Part shown: positions 56,701 to 61,700 of the stretch, in pieces | Layout: every line of letters starts with the position of its first letter | How positions within the stretch are numbered: position 1 is the stretch's first letter | Assembly (NCBI GenBank): GCA_013398955.1 | Contig: VWPU01005320.1 | Span: 85,513 to 149,512, forward strand | Source of the DNA: Callaeas wilsoni | Taxonomy: Eukaryota; Chordata; Aves; Passeriformes; Callaeidae | Direction: 5' to 3' | Length of the DNA: 64,000 bases | The notes under the pieces: generated by a model | Told to the model about the DNA's origin: nothing | The model's input: the letters and a program-made list of their open reading frames with translations, nothing else | Database searches by the model: none | Position numbers and translations under genes: made by a program

Positions 56701-58736
56701 TTAGTTCTGAGGCTGATCAGATCCCAGATCATGAAGGACAAAGCCATTTTGTGTAGATCTGTGTATCAGATATGAATATCACTTCTGCTCCATGAGGTTC
56801 AACATTATCAACAAGAGGATTTTGGTTCAGTCCCATTCTGAACATGAAATAAAAGAAATGAAGTTGCTCGATTGTGCAATTGCTGCCCTAATTTCAGATC
56901 TGCTCTCATAGTTGATAAGTACAAAGCTTTTTCAGTCAGCCCAGGAACATCACTGCTCCTGGAGTGTGAAGAATTTATCACACAGGGCGTGTCAGCTGTA
57001 CTCTTTAGAAAGATGAAGACAACAGAGTGCTATAAAGATGCTTTCTTTAAGCAGCACATTCTAAATCTATCCTGACCCAGTGAACTTCTGACCAAAAAGA
57101 AACATATCTCATTACAGCACTTGGTAGCTACAGCTAAAAGAGAAAATGTTCAGAATCAAGTCCAGCTTTCTTGCTTTAACAGCTTAAAGGCTCACAGTAT
57201 TCAAGCAAAAGCTGTCTTATAAATAATGGTATTTAAATATAATTTAAGTGTGTGTTGTGCAAATAATCCATAACAGCCTAATGTGGGAACAGAGACACAT
57301 TTCAGAGGTATCTTTAGTGACTCTTTGAATGTTTTTTTTCCCACTGCTGAATACAATGAGACAAAATTTAATTTATTAATCTTCAAACAAAAAGTCCTAC
57401 TGGCTGCTGTAAGTTTCCTCAACAGTCTAAATGAGGAGGGAAACAAACAGTTCTGCTCTTGAAATTTTCAAAAGTAAACAGGAGGTTTTCAAGTTTGCTG
57501 TGAACAGGTGTTCCACTAAAAATTATTTCTGTCTATGTGTCTCTCCTTATTATAAACAGGGTCAAGAAAATTTTGATATATCCCAGGCTCTTTGAATGTT
57601 ATTATGATGTTCTCATTCTCTCAAGTTTAAATTCTTGCTTCTCAACTTGTATACATCATAGGAGTATATGTACAAATATATGGGTAAATTGTATTTTGCT
57701 AATGTTTCCTCCTCAAATAAGGCAAATAGCTGTCTTTCCAAACTACCTTCTGACAGCAGGGACAATCCTTCCAGGTATAAATCAGGAAGCTATGCACAGA
57801 AATTCAATTTTAACTGCATTTTTCTAGACGTGAAAACTAGTGCCAGTAAAAATCAGCAGATAAAAATCCCTTCTTCATGGTCCAAAGCTATTTTTAAAAC
57901 AATCTGGAAGTATGAATCCACTAGGCAGCACTGTGGAATGTACATTATTCCTAATAAAATCTCACATTTTTCCTATCTTTTTTAGCAAGACAAGAGGTAG
58001 TACTTCCTATTCATAATGTAGTCTGTATTCATGTGGTATTTAGTACTATACATTATTACTAAACATTAGACTAAGTCAAAAACCTTGGGTCAGAACAATC
58101 CTGATGTGTTGTTGCCATCCGAATCCAGACCTGTATACAAAGTTAGCGTCTACTCCTATTGTTGTACGGGACTGAACCAGAACCCAAAACAGCTGAACTA
58201 CGGCACAGCAAGAACCCAGCTCTGCTTGCTCATCTGGCTCATCACTCTGGGATTCTGAGGCACCAGGACTGTCAAGGAGGTCATGATTATACACATCTAA
58301 AACTTTATAGGTCACAAACTCCTTTCTTCACAAGTTCAGCATGTTTGTGCGTTCAGCTAAGTCTTAGCAGGGCCAAGCAAATGCATAATCAACCAAGTTT
58401 ATTCTAGAATCAGCCACTCAATAAGGGGGCTTAACTGGGCAAATTGGGCAACAGCCACTGAAGAGATTCGTTCATATCATGTTTTTCTTAAATTATGCTC
58501 TGACTCTTTTTGGCTGACCATTGACCCATTAAATCTGGCAACCAATTCAAAGCCAATCAATATCCTCTACAATTCTTTAGCTCTTTTTTCTTCAAGAGCA
58601 TTAGTCAAAACTTACCTCAATAACGTCTGAGAAAAGTATTTCAGAGTGTTTGCAATGTCAGTTCCAGAGGGCACAGGGTATATGTTGTGGAGAACCCGGT
58701 TGTGGTATTCTTGAAGGTAACGGATTTTGGAAGCAA
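2608..58736 (-). CDS. UNC79: UNC79, NALCN channel complex subunit (partial, 30 constitutive coding exons)
   Basis: UNC79 is a large cytoplasmic protein that pairs with UNC80 and supports the NALCN sodium-leak channel, which sets neuronal resting excitability. Translations of the exons listed below match human UNC79 as I remember it almost residue for residue, from about residue 8 to 1906 of about 2635. Examples are SKIRYLQEYHNRVLHNIYP at the start and KGLSTLEMPRESSSAP at the end. Each exon has AG/GT borders and all phases join, giving 5697 nt of open frame without a stop. Most of the protein is helical-repeat-like, with a Cys/His-rich module near residues 322-450 and a long acidic disordered stretch near 1465-1870. 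The initiating exon was not found and the 3' end lies beyond position 1. The intact frame argues for a functional gene rather than a pseudogene. Confidence 0.97.
2716..4451. other. UNC79 intron with one candidate microexon
   Basis: 1.74-kb intron. Apart from the weak candidate exon at 4001-4045, I see only unique AT-rich sequence. Confidence 0.7.
4001..4045 (-). CDS. weak candidate alternative microexon (15 codons)
   Basis: Inference only. The segment ends in a good donor (AGAA|GTAAGA). From an AAG acceptor at 4046/4047 it is 45 nt, open and phase-compatible with both neighbours (EWITKCKAEQADFR). However, the best pyrimidine-backed acceptor upstream, gccag at 4063/4064, would start an exon with an immediate in-frame TAA and a frameshift, making it a possible poison exon. 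It may also be chance. Confidence 0.2.
4452..5675 (-). CDS. UNC79: UNC79 large coding exon, acidic Ser-rich region, about residues 1463-1870
   Basis: 1224 nt, by far the largest exon. The acceptor is ttgatcag, the donor GGCAG|GTGAGC. It begins GEIELAEYRETGALQDSILR and runs through KSLDIGNADSLLFSLDEHRR, RPVIPEVRLNCMETYEVKVD, LDLIDLSSDSTSGPEKHSVL and EPLPPLRIVESDEEEETTNP. It ends ESEFKIQIVPRQRKQRKIAV and LDISFNILDKLGEQKEA. The middle is Ser/Thr/Glu-rich and more diverged from human than the helical exons, so it is probably disordered, with conserved islands at both ends. Confidence 0.98.
6989..7141 (-). CDS. UNC79: in-frame cassette exon of UNC79 (50 or 51 codons, tandem CAGCAG acceptor)
   Basis: An open segment with a strong acceptor (ttttttctttctccag then cag) and donor AGAA|GTATGA lies between the exons at 10017 and 5675. 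The two AG sites, three bases apart, start it at 7141 or 7138 and differ by one residue. The phase (two in, one out) fits both neighbours, so it can be included or skipped without a frameshift. It encodes EDSVFDESDIHDTPTGPCNK, then ESQTFFARLKRIGGSKMVKY and QPVEMNAQR. An acidic start is followed by a basic FFARLKRIGG patch. It is absent from the human canonical protein as I remember it. Good splice sites and protein-like content make a real alternative exon likely. Confidence 0.75.
7142..10016. other. UNC79 intron right of the 7.1-kb cassette
   Basis: Unique AT-rich sequence apart from the palindrome at its left edge. The part left of the cassette (5676-6988) is likewise featureless, with A-rich runs near 6480. 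Confidence 0.7.
7159..7194. repeat. 20-bp perfect palindrome plus half copy beside the cassette acceptor
   Basis: tattagtctt is followed directly by its reverse complement (7159-7178), and after two bases the left half recurs with four extra bases (7181-7194). On the transcribed strand this is 18-53 nt upstream of the cassette acceptor and contains two copies of a CTAAT branch-point-like motif. It could fold into a hairpin around the branch site. Confidence 0.75.
10017..10179 (-). CDS. UNC79: UNC79 coding exon, about residues 1409-1462
   Basis: 163 nt, acceptor tgctgaacag and donor AAAG|GTACTT. It encodes YPYRDCEISKIVLHLIHITV, then NTLNAQYHSCKPHATAGPLY and SDNSNISRYSEKEK. The last base starts a split codon: Gly when joined to 5675, or Ala/Glu when joined to the 7.1-kb cassette, so either path is in frame. 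Confidence 0.97.
10909..11091 (-). CDS. UNC79: UNC79 coding exon, about residues 1348-1408
   Basis: 183 nt, 61 codons, phase 0. The acceptor is gttcttttcag and the donor AAG|GTGAGT. It encodes VMDYNINLGKHLLPLVVQVL, then KYCTCPQLRHYFQQPPRCSL and WSLKPHIRQMWLKALLVILY. It matches human. The intron on its left (10180-10908) shows nothing recognisable. Confidence 0.98.
12520..13010. promoter_or_regulatory. intronic CpG-rich block around the octamer array
   Basis: CpG dinucleotides are dense on both sides of the array: about nineteen by my count in the ~100 bp from 12875, and about eight in 12525-12585. The intron beyond is AT-rich. It may be an intragenic CpG island or alternative promoter, or a GC-rich insertion that then gained the tandem repeat. 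No TATA box or clear transcript start is visible. Confidence 0.5.
12602..12874. repeat. degenerate octamer tandem array (GGAATGAA variants)
   Basis: About 270 bp of an 8-bp unit, GGAATGAA, with runs of GGAATAAA and GGAATGGA variants and one GGAACGAA. The only N of the window is at 12822 inside it, so the assembled length is uncertain. On the minus strand both open frames read as repeated HSFIPSFL-like residues, which is an artefact. It lies in the UNC79 intron between the exons at 14737 and 11091. Confidence 0.95.
14737..15023 (-). CDS. UNC79: UNC79 coding exon, about residues 1252-1347
   Basis: 287 nt, acceptor tgcccatag and donor CACAA|GTAGGT. It encodes QPSPENDNTIKDLLPEDAGI, then DHQTVHQLITVLMKFMAKDE, SSAESDISSAKAFNTVKRHL and YVLLGYDQQEGCFMIAPQKM, ending AFIAGIAQ. 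Very high identity with human. Phase 0 at its end. Confidence 0.98.
15606..15692 (-). CDS. UNC79: in-frame cassette exon of UNC79 (29 codons)
   Basis: An 87-nt open segment with acceptor gacattgcag and donor ATGG|GTAAAT sits in the 4.95-kb intron between the exons at 19977 and 15023. Its phase (two bases in, one out) fits both neighbours, so inclusion adds 29 residues in frame, beginning FFCEEPKTDAVVPAKESLVR and ending IAYHVENM. The composition looks like real protein. It is not in the human canonical sequence I remember, so I take it as an alternatively spliced exon. The acceptor lacks a good pyrimidine tract and the preceding donor is weak, as is common at regulated exons. Confidence 0.7.
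15693..19976. other. UNC79 intron right of the 15.6-kb cassette
   Basis: 4.3 kb of AT-rich sequence without a gene, LINE or LTR that I can recognise. Confidence 0.65.
19977..20156 (-). CDS. UNC79: UNC79 coding exon with weak donor, about residues 1192-1251
   Basis: 180 nt. The acceptor gcaaag is followed by CTATCACTGCT. It encodes ITAVRTNVANLSDAAMWKIK, then RARFARNRQKSVRSLRDSVK and SKRALSLPETLTTKI, a basic stretch. The only phase-compatible donor is C|GTTGAG, a poor match, and intron read-through gives a stop (TGA) at once. It joins correctly either to 15023 (Arg-Gln) or to the cassette at 15692 (Arg-Phe). Confidence 0.94.
21732..21933 (-). CDS. UNC79: UNC79 coding exon, about residues 1125-1191
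   Basis: 202 nt, acceptor ccctatag and donor ACAA|GTAAGC. It encodes GLCLCLDFQFDTVVKDRPTI, then LSKLLLLHFLKADIPALSWE and FETLSLEAQLHLDCNKEFPF. Introns on both sides (1.27 kb right, 1.58 kb left) contain no recognisable gene or repeat. Confidence 0.97.
23206..23387 (-). CDS. UNC79: UNC79 coding exon, about residues 1064-1124
   Basis: 182 nt, acceptor tactacag and donor ACAG|GTGGGT. It encodes EKVAVLCRFLDIHSVTKNHL, then LKYSLAHAFCCFLTAVEDVN and PAVATRAGLLLDTIKRPALQ. Near-identical to human and typical helical-repeat content. Confidence 0.97.
23726..23883 (-). CDS. UNC79: UNC79 coding exon, about residues 1011-1063
   Basis: 158 nt, acceptor gtcttgccag and donor AGCAG|GTAGGC. It encodes LWGVVKSEFSQLSSLAVPLL, then LHALSLPHGADIFWTIINSN and FNSKDWKMRFEA. 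Gly replaces Arg in human LWRVVKSE. The 338-bp intron to the left shows nothing of note. Confidence 0.97.
24932..25080 (-). CDS. UNC79: UNC79 coding exon, about residues 962-1011
   Basis: 149 nt, acceptor tgtttacacag and donor GCAAG|GTGGGT. It encodes EMSRFEEPDILFNMLNCLKI, then LCLHGECLYIARKDHPQFLA and YIQDHMLIA. Strong identity with human. The 1.05-kb intron to the left (23884-24931) shows no repeat or gene. Confidence 0.97.
25165..25244 (-). CDS. UNC79: UNC79 coding exon, about residues 935-961
   Basis: 80 nt, acceptor tttttaacag and donor GCAG|GTAACA. It encodes IKNDTERKFCYQQLPVTLKL, then IYTILQ. Conservative differences from human (Ile for Val, Lys for Arg, Leu for Phe). Short introns lie on both sides (84 and 403 bp). 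Confidence 0.95.
25648..25789 (-). CDS. UNC79: UNC79 coding exon, about residues 888-934
   Basis: 142 nt, acceptor ttcttaaag (AAG instead of the usual CAG) and donor GCTG|GTAGGT. It encodes EPTDNLEDSLLYTRPEFIIG, then TEGEEEDKSAPKHGENPGNH. Acidic and diverged relative to human, consistent with a surface linker. Homology is clear at both ends. Confidence 0.95.
27170..27397 (-). CDS. UNC79: UNC79 coding exon, about residues 812-887
   Basis: 228 nt, 76 codons, phase 0. The acceptor is cactttctttcag and the donor GTG|GTAAGT. It encodes MELQDDGVTLGLDNSISKDI, then ISIINNVFQAPWGGSHTCQK, LCQSSILCYQLGFELLEQLA and PKEEIRLV. The C..C..C spacing in SHTCQK..ECGLCQSS matches human. The 606-bp intron on the left has no recognised content. 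Confidence 0.97.
28004..28225 (-). CDS. UNC79: UNC79 coding exon with Ser-Pro-Phe repeat, about residues 738-811
   Basis: 222 nt, 74 codons, phase 0. The acceptor tctgttttcag is followed by GTAAGCGTT, so the exon begins with a donor-like GTAAGC. It encodes VSVASDPGRRVQHNML, then six consecutive four-residue units (SPFP, SPFQ, SPFR, SPIR, SPFH, SPFK), then NFGHPSGKTIDFECEDEEMN and LNCFILMFDLILKQ. The repeat is also a 12-nt DNA period at 28110-28181. Donor CAG|GTACTT. Confidence 0.97.
28110..28181 (-). repeat. in-frame 12-bp coding repeat (six Ser-Pro-Phe/Ile units)
   Basis: Six degenerate 12-bp units encode four-residue blocks SPF-x (SPI-R once). They supply six serine-proline sites that a proline-directed kinase could modify. 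The human protein as I remember it has the same unit number with small changes, so the array is conserved rather than newly expanded. Confidence 0.85.
29533..29673 (-). CDS. UNC79: UNC79 coding exon, about residues 691-737
   Basis: 141 nt, 47 codons, phase 0 at both ends. The acceptor is ctttcctcag and the donor AGG|GTAACT. It encodes VLSELDIVVPLQLLISMFSD, then GVNSVKELANQRKSRVSELA and GNLAARR. The basic Ser-containing stretch NQRKSRVSE is a plausible phosphorylation region (inference). Confidence 0.97.
30549..30640 (-). mobile_element. degraded CR1 LINE 3' end fragment
   Basis: The stretch with aaaatcatttatgttggaaaagatcaccaagatca, read in pieces, matches the antisense start of avian CR1 elements (aatcatttaggttggaaaagacc...). 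It is short and diverged. It lies in the intron between the exons at 30797 and 29673. Confidence 0.7.
30797..30920 (-). CDS. UNC79: UNC79 coding exon, about residues 649-690
   Basis: 124 nt, acceptor ctgtttttcag and donor CAT|GTAAGT. It encodes KMFDTELCPLPFSLEEMFGF, then ISCRFTGYPSSVQEQALLWL and H. Matches human with conservative changes (Thr for Ile, Leu for Met). The intron to the right (30921-31760) shows nothing recognisable. Confidence 0.96.
31761..31951 (-). CDS. UNC79: UNC79 coding exon, about residues 586-649
   Basis: 191 nt, acceptor atacccacag and donor TGAG|GTGCGT (a less common donor). It encodes VGGYWDKSCSAVTQLKEGLN, then CLIPYNVINQSVWECIMPEW and QLKEFREVL. Ala replaces Thr of human SCSTVTQ. 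Confidence 0.96.
31952..33727. other. UNC79 intron with an unexplained open frame
   Basis: 1.78-kb intron. An open frame on the minus strand at about 33047-33310 looks protein-like but lacks compatible splice sites; see findings. The rest is unremarkable. Confidence 0.6.
33728..33958 (-). CDS. UNC79: UNC79 coding exon, about residues 509-585
   Basis: 231 nt, 77 whole codons. The acceptor is ctcttccag, then GTGAGCCTTTGC; the donor AGG|GTAAGA gives phase 0. It encodes VSLCTPSENTPTESLARLVS, MVFQWFHSTAYMMDDEVGSL and VMCLLPKPMEFAR. The exon starts with GTGAGC, which itself resembles a donor. Confidence 0.97.
33959..36313. other. UNC79 intron, nothing recognised
   Basis: 2.36-kb intron with moderately GC-rich patches at 35520-35830 but no gene, splice pair or repeat family I recognise. 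Confidence 0.65.
36314..36485 (-). CDS. UNC79: UNC79 coding exon, about residues 451-508
   Basis: 172 nt, acceptor ttttatag and donor CTTG|GTAAGA. It encodes LLKEAEFHAEQREHELNRRR, a probable charged helix, then QMGLSSSHHSLDNTDFDNKD and QRLLSQFGIWFL. Ser/Asp-rich in the middle, probably a flexible linker. Nearly identical to human. Confidence 0.97.
36811..37040 (-). CDS. UNC79: UNC79 coding exon, Cys/His-rich module, about residues 375-451
   Basis: 230 nt, acceptor ttattttccag, donor TCAG|GTAATC. It encodes NCSSHVRRAVVTCFSAGCCG, then RHGNRPVRYCKRCHSNHHSN and LYQTSPPPINTRECGAEEL. The dense Cys and His spacing (C..C..CC..C..C..HH) suggests zinc binding; this is an inference from pattern, not a recognised family. 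The exon is strikingly GC- and CpG-rich compared with the AT-rich introns around it. The 325-bp intron on its left (36486-36810) holds nothing notable. Confidence 0.97.
38107..38135 (-). CDS. UNC79: UNC79 29-nt microexon, about residues 365-374
   Basis: Only 29 nt: acceptor ccccttacag, donor AAG|GTAAGA. It encodes EISAICQKK plus the second and third base of the preceding Ala. The residues match human UNC79 and both phases fit. As 29 is not a multiple of three, skipping it would shift the frame. It lies inside the Cys/His-rich module. Confidence 0.94.
39373..39413 (-). CDS. UNC79: UNC79 41-nt coding exon, about residues 351-364
   Basis: Very small exon, acceptor tttttacag and donor CAAG|GTAAGA. 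It encodes DHSEWLIDVLLPQ, as in human. Found by filling the gap between CEECSQRIAG and AEISAICQKK; phases match on both sides. Confidence 0.94.
39446..39476. repeat. TA/CA-rich palindromic microsatellite
   Basis: Alternating tatatatatgtg and tatatatatacacaca, including a perfect 18-bp palindrome, about 40 bp before the start of the 41-nt exon (39413) on the transcribed strand. It may influence splicing of that exon. Confidence 0.7.
40574..40662 (-). CDS. UNC79: UNC79 coding exon, about residues 322-350
   Basis: 89 nt, acceptor acgtttcag and donor GCGGG|GTAGGT. It encodes MCIDPSLSVALGDKPPPLYL, then CEECSQRIAG. The CxxC pair is the start of a putative metal-binding motif. Gln replaces the Glu of human CEECSERI. 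The ends require one base from the next exon to complete Gly. Confidence 0.95.
42442..42506 (-). CDS. UNC79: UNC79 small coding exon, about residues 300-321
   Basis: 65 nt, acceptor ggttttgcag and donor GAAG|GTACTG. It encodes WNPIHCQHIECHNAINKPAVK. It opens a Cys/His-rich module that continues through the next exons. The donor (GTACTG) is weaker than most in the gene. Confidence 0.95.
43235..43345 (+). mobile_element. old CR1-type LINE 3' end fragment
   Basis: The pattern agaacagatcagacaaac, a short spacer, ttggtctagcag and then ggtttcttccaaccct follows the sense 3' end of CR1-type LINEs (ending in 'gacctcttccaaccct' motifs). It is strongly diverged, so the boundaries are approximate. Confidence 0.55.
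43678..43696. repeat. short (GCA)6 microsatellite
   Basis: Six GCA units in the UNC79 intron between the exons at 44058 and 42506. Not coding. Confidence 0.9.
44058..44187 (-). CDS. UNC79: UNC79 coding exon, about residues 257-299
   Basis: 130 nt, acceptor ctttccttag and donor ACAG|GTCAGT. It encodes DLLYVIAYGPSQVKPPAVQM, then LFHYWPNLKPPGAISEYRGL and QYT. It matches human UNC79 essentially residue for residue. Confidence 0.96.
44809..44864 (-). CDS. UNC79: UNC79 small coding exon, about residues 238-256
   Basis: 56 nt only, acceptor ttctctctcag and donor AAA|GTAAGT. It encodes YHCQLLECLMKYKQEVWK, as in human. It is too short to show as a stand-alone ORF and was found from the missing residues between its neighbours. 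The intron downstream (44188-44808, 621 bp) shows nothing I recognise. Confidence 0.95.
46156..46248 (-). CDS. UNC79: UNC79 coding exon, about residues 207-237
   Basis: 93 nt, acceptor ttttttaag and donor CCAG|GTATGT. It encodes GSSKREGVPAHVNLSASSML followed by MIAMQYTSNP. Lys replaces the Arg of human SSRREG. The acceptor is preceded by an unbroken pyrimidine run. Confidence 0.96.
47880..48000 (-). mobile_element. ancient MIR-like CORE-SINE remnant
   Basis: The run gggaaaactgaggtatagg, then agttaggggacttttccaag and atcattgactagtcaaatca parallels the antisense of the MIR/CORE-SINE middle ('gaaactgaggcacagag...ttgcccaaggtcacacagctagt'). Diverged and without clear ends; low-copy survivors of this type are known in birds. 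Confidence 0.5.
48135..48400 (-). mobile_element. CR1 LINE 3' fragment
   Basis: It starts acagaatcacagaacagttg and continues with aaaagggacctctggtgatg, aatccctctgctcaaagaaa, ctagagcaggtacccagg and ctggcaaactgttccagtg. These are ordered diagnostic blocks of the avian CR1 3' end in antisense. It is truncated at its 5' end, as usual for CR1, and lies in the intron between 49073 and 46248. Confidence 0.85.
49073..49243 (-). CDS. UNC79: UNC79 coding exon, about residues 150-206
   Basis: 171 nt with acceptor ttcaacag and donor T|GTAAGT. It encodes LGQSIFYTTTCLLPFLNDDI, then LSTLPYTMISTLATFPPFLH, and ends YLSTSFLPMAI. Hydrophobic helix-forming content fits the helical-repeat fold. It matches human UNC79 nearly identically. 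Phase is two bases in and one base out. Confidence 0.97.
50156..50308 (-). CDS. candidate in-frame cassette exon in UNC79 (51 codons)
   Basis: Inference. On the minus strand a 153-nt open segment lies between an AG acceptor (ctctctgcag) and a near-consensus donor ACAG|GTGAGA. Its phase (two bases in, one base out) exactly fits the intron between the flanking UNC79 exons, so inclusion would insert 51 residues, beginning SRVWLDPCTQGW and ending TVLNHTSST, without a frameshift. It is absent from the human protein I remember. The sequence before the acceptor is purine-rich and weak, and I recognise no domain. It could be a lineage-specific exon, a rarely used exon or chance. Confidence 0.35.
50580..51450 (-). 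mobile_element. ancient CR1-type LINE fragment
   Basis: Ordered blocks recall old CR1/turtle-CR1 3' regions in antisense: tctagacctcaaatcattct, tccagttgaggctttgc, ctctctgcagtacagc and agacccagcacagactcctg with ttcccactggtatacccttc. It is heavily diverged and broken by indels, so it is old. The ORFs across it are remnants without function. Confidence 0.65.
52632..52936 (-). CDS. UNC79: UNC79 coding exon, about residues 48-150
   Basis: 305 nt, the largest N-terminal exon. The acceptor is cccccaacag and the donor G|GTAAGC. It encodes SILSRTGKKENQDASNLTVP, a region with conserved YPSLDYQGLYVTLVTLLDL, and ends LLQHGQH. The last base is the first of a split codon; joined to 49243 it reads Asp, and joined to the candidate cassette at 50308 it reads Ala, so both options stay in frame. 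Confidence 0.97.
52937..58615. other. longest UNC79 intron in the window
   Basis: 5.7 kb, very AT-rich around 53.2-54.2 kb. No exon, RNA gene, LTR or LINE recognised. Confidence 0.65.
58616..58736 (-). CDS. UNC79: UNC79 coding exon, about residues 8-48
   Basis: First coding exon visible. The acceptor (ttttatgtag) is followed by TTGCTTCC, so the first codon is split after one base, as expected if the preceding exon ends the short N-terminal MSTKAEQ segment remembered from human. It encodes ASKIRYLQEYHNRVLHNIYP and the following residues to SQTLL, then ends AG|GTAAGT. No matching initiating exon was found between here and 64000. The frame stays open upstream into the intron, but the acceptor and homology argue that this extension is not used. 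Confidence 0.95.
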
Positions 58737-61700
58737 CTACATAAAAGACAAAAAGACAAACACAAAAACTTTCATTTAGTTTTTCTGCAGGCTTTGACAG
58801 AGTCATGTCTGTTTCTTCCATTTCTCTTTCTTTTTTTTTAAATTTAAGTATTAAACTCAACAAACAGAAAAATCTCTCTGCTCCTTCTGTTCTGAATAAA
58901 TTGTAAAAGAGTGCCAGGGAGAACACATGGAATTGAATTTCTGCATCTGTATTAGGCAAACTTAGTGCTAGCAAATTAAAAAATACATACTACCACTCCG
59001 CACTTCTTCCATGTCTCCAAGCATCTCAAGATTGATTTATAATGAATGAGTCATTGGATCACAGGAGGTTCATGTGAGACAGATAAGTATTTCTACAGCC
59101 AAAGCAGAGATACAAGCTGACAGAGAGACCTTATGTGATTTACTGTGGGCCATACATTTACTTTATGCAATGAACCAAAGAGAAGATATTAAAAGAGCAA
59201 AGTGTCTGCTGTTAATTTGTCTTTGGAAGTGCAATCAAGCAGATGAGGGGATTTCAAAGAGCAGTAGGGGGTGTACACCTTCACTGAAACCATTTTTTGT
59301 TATATTACAAGTAACAGTGGGTTTATTTTCTAATAGGGATCCTTGTTCAGTATTGGGAAAAAAGTGATTACCCACCCTAGCTGCACTGTCTTGCATTGCC
59401 TCTACAGTACAAGACAGTCTCACGTAGAGACACCTACACACACACAACTCTTCTTGCTCCACTCAGAGTATTCAATTCTGCTGAGAGACAGTGCATTGGC
59501 TGGGGCAGAGGGCTGCTCAGCTGTGCTGCACTGCAGACACAGCCTCATGAAAGCACAGCTGCCTGGGAACTCTTCATCATGTTACAAGTGCACCAAGACT
59601 GTGCACTTTTAACAGGCAGTTAAAAGGGGAGATGCTTCTGAATTCTTTCAGCCCTTAGGCATATGGATTATGACAGTCCTTCACTATACCAAGACATACC
59701 TTGCTCCCCCTACAGGGCTCCTTCAGTGTGGAAGATAAATCATGCTTCCTAAACAAGCAATTAGTCAATACTTTGTTTTATTTTCATGGTCAAATGGCAT
59801 TTATTAAGGAATGAACACCATGAAGTCCTCCACTGAACAGAAAGGTACTAACTACCTGAGAGACATCGCTATGCCTCTCACTGCCAAAATATCTGAACAG
59901 TTCATGAATTTTCTGATGTTTTTCTGTGCCACTGGCAAGCTGAATGAGAAGGGGTGACACTGTATCCATATTGCAGAAAAAGACTGATGGACAGACACCA
60001 GAAGCAAAGTGTCTGCAAATACTGTTGGAGGCTCAGCTTGAGATACTGAAAGTCATTTTGCCAGTATAGGTTACAGTACACGCTGGACTTTCACATCCAG
60101 AAAACAAATTATTCCTTGAGTGGTCAGCCACACAATAAATGAGGTTTGACAATTTCAAGTCAATTATCCATAAAATGAGGAGCACTCAAATAATCATCAA
60201 ATGAAGAATACTGTTTTCTTGAATGCATGACAAGAAATCCAATCTTTCAGCACCCAACCAAGGTCATTCTTTAACTCATTTCCTGCTATAAGGGCTGCAT
60301 TTCCCAGTTTCTGCAGCAATTGAAGCTTCGACGGACAAAAGTCTCCCTCATGATATTACCTGGCTTCATCACAAGGAGAAAGCTCATCATGTGACTGAAG
60401 GGCTGGGGTCTATGTGAAAACAGCAAGCAAAAATGCAACAGGGGACACTGCCATAATGCATATGCAAAAGCAACACACTAAAAATGCATTTTTAGTTATA
60501 TTTCCTCATCTTTAAGTCTTCTACGTCACAAATTTATTTTAAGGTAACATTAATGAATAACTAAAAACCAATCATGACTTTTTCCTCTCCCCCTAAACGA
60601 CTGAAAACAGAAGTTTGGTCACCCAGAGATTGCCTCAGGATAGCTGGGAGCAAGCCCAGAGCCTTTCAGGCCACCACGGAGGCCTGTGGCACACGAACTG
60701 TGCTTTGGTTGTGCTGTGTGACAGCAGCCGTAAGGAGCTTCCTACACAGCCCCCAAACCACCGGGGCAGGAACAGCTGGGCAGGAGGTGTTTCACTCCAC
60801 TTTACAGAGGTTGACTTCAGCAGTCCAAGACTGTTTTCCCCTTCTCATCTCACACCTCATTCTTTCTGCCCACTAATCTCAGGTTTAGTCTCGGATTTGC
60901 AGGCCATCTCATCAGATTATTTAAAAAGTAGACCTTTTTTTGAACTGCCATAAAAACTAATCTAGGTTAGTCCTAGATTAAGAAAGCAATGACTTCATAA
61001 ACATATTTCGTGATGTTACTTTCTCTTGTTGGAGGGAAAAAAAAAAGTATGAAACCAAGTATATTCGTAAAGGGCACAGACGATGCGTCACAAGTACCCA
61101 ACTAAAAACGATTCACAGCAAGGTGCACAGATTACTGTGGCTGCCATGTTTTGCTGTCAGATATCTGTAAATTAAATGGACAAACAAAATGCCAAAGATT
61201 ATTACACAATTCAGATCCAGATGTATTTCAGAGAGCTGTGTGCCTCCCTACAGTTACTAACTTTCAATAAAGGGCATAGGGTATCTAGAGTCACTTAGAA
61301 TAACTTTTCTTTAAATAAATATGGAAATACATTTATTTCTATTAATTGGCATTGTTGTGCAACTGTATCACGCAAAATATCAAAAGAGAAAACTTATTTA
61401 TAAAGCCTGAATATTAACATTAGCTTTAGGCTAAAGGTTTCAGCCTTACTTCTCAGTTTTGTTTCCCAAAACTCTGTCCATTTCAGCAGAGCCTCCCAGA
61501 ACACAAAGAAACTTCTGAAGGAAAGTCCCACAGCAAAAACTTTGCCAGCTTTCGAGTTACAGCAAGTGTGTGAATGACCCAGTTTTCAGAGTACCCAGAG
61601 ACATTCAAAAAGTGATGTCACCCTGTGGAAGTACTTGGCCACTGTCATAGGGTCATCACAAAAAATGAACAGGCATCTCTCTAGCATCTACACAGACCTC

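Noticed and set aside
58612..58974. In-frame extension of the first coding exon upstream to an ATG
   Set aside because: A good acceptor at 58737/58738 and homology starting exactly there indicate the upstream part is intron.
60700..60725. Minus-strand text resembling AGCACAACCAAAGCACAG, close to the expected start-exon sequence
   Set aside because: It has no ATG in the right place, the wrong frame and no usable donor, so it is not the initiating exon.
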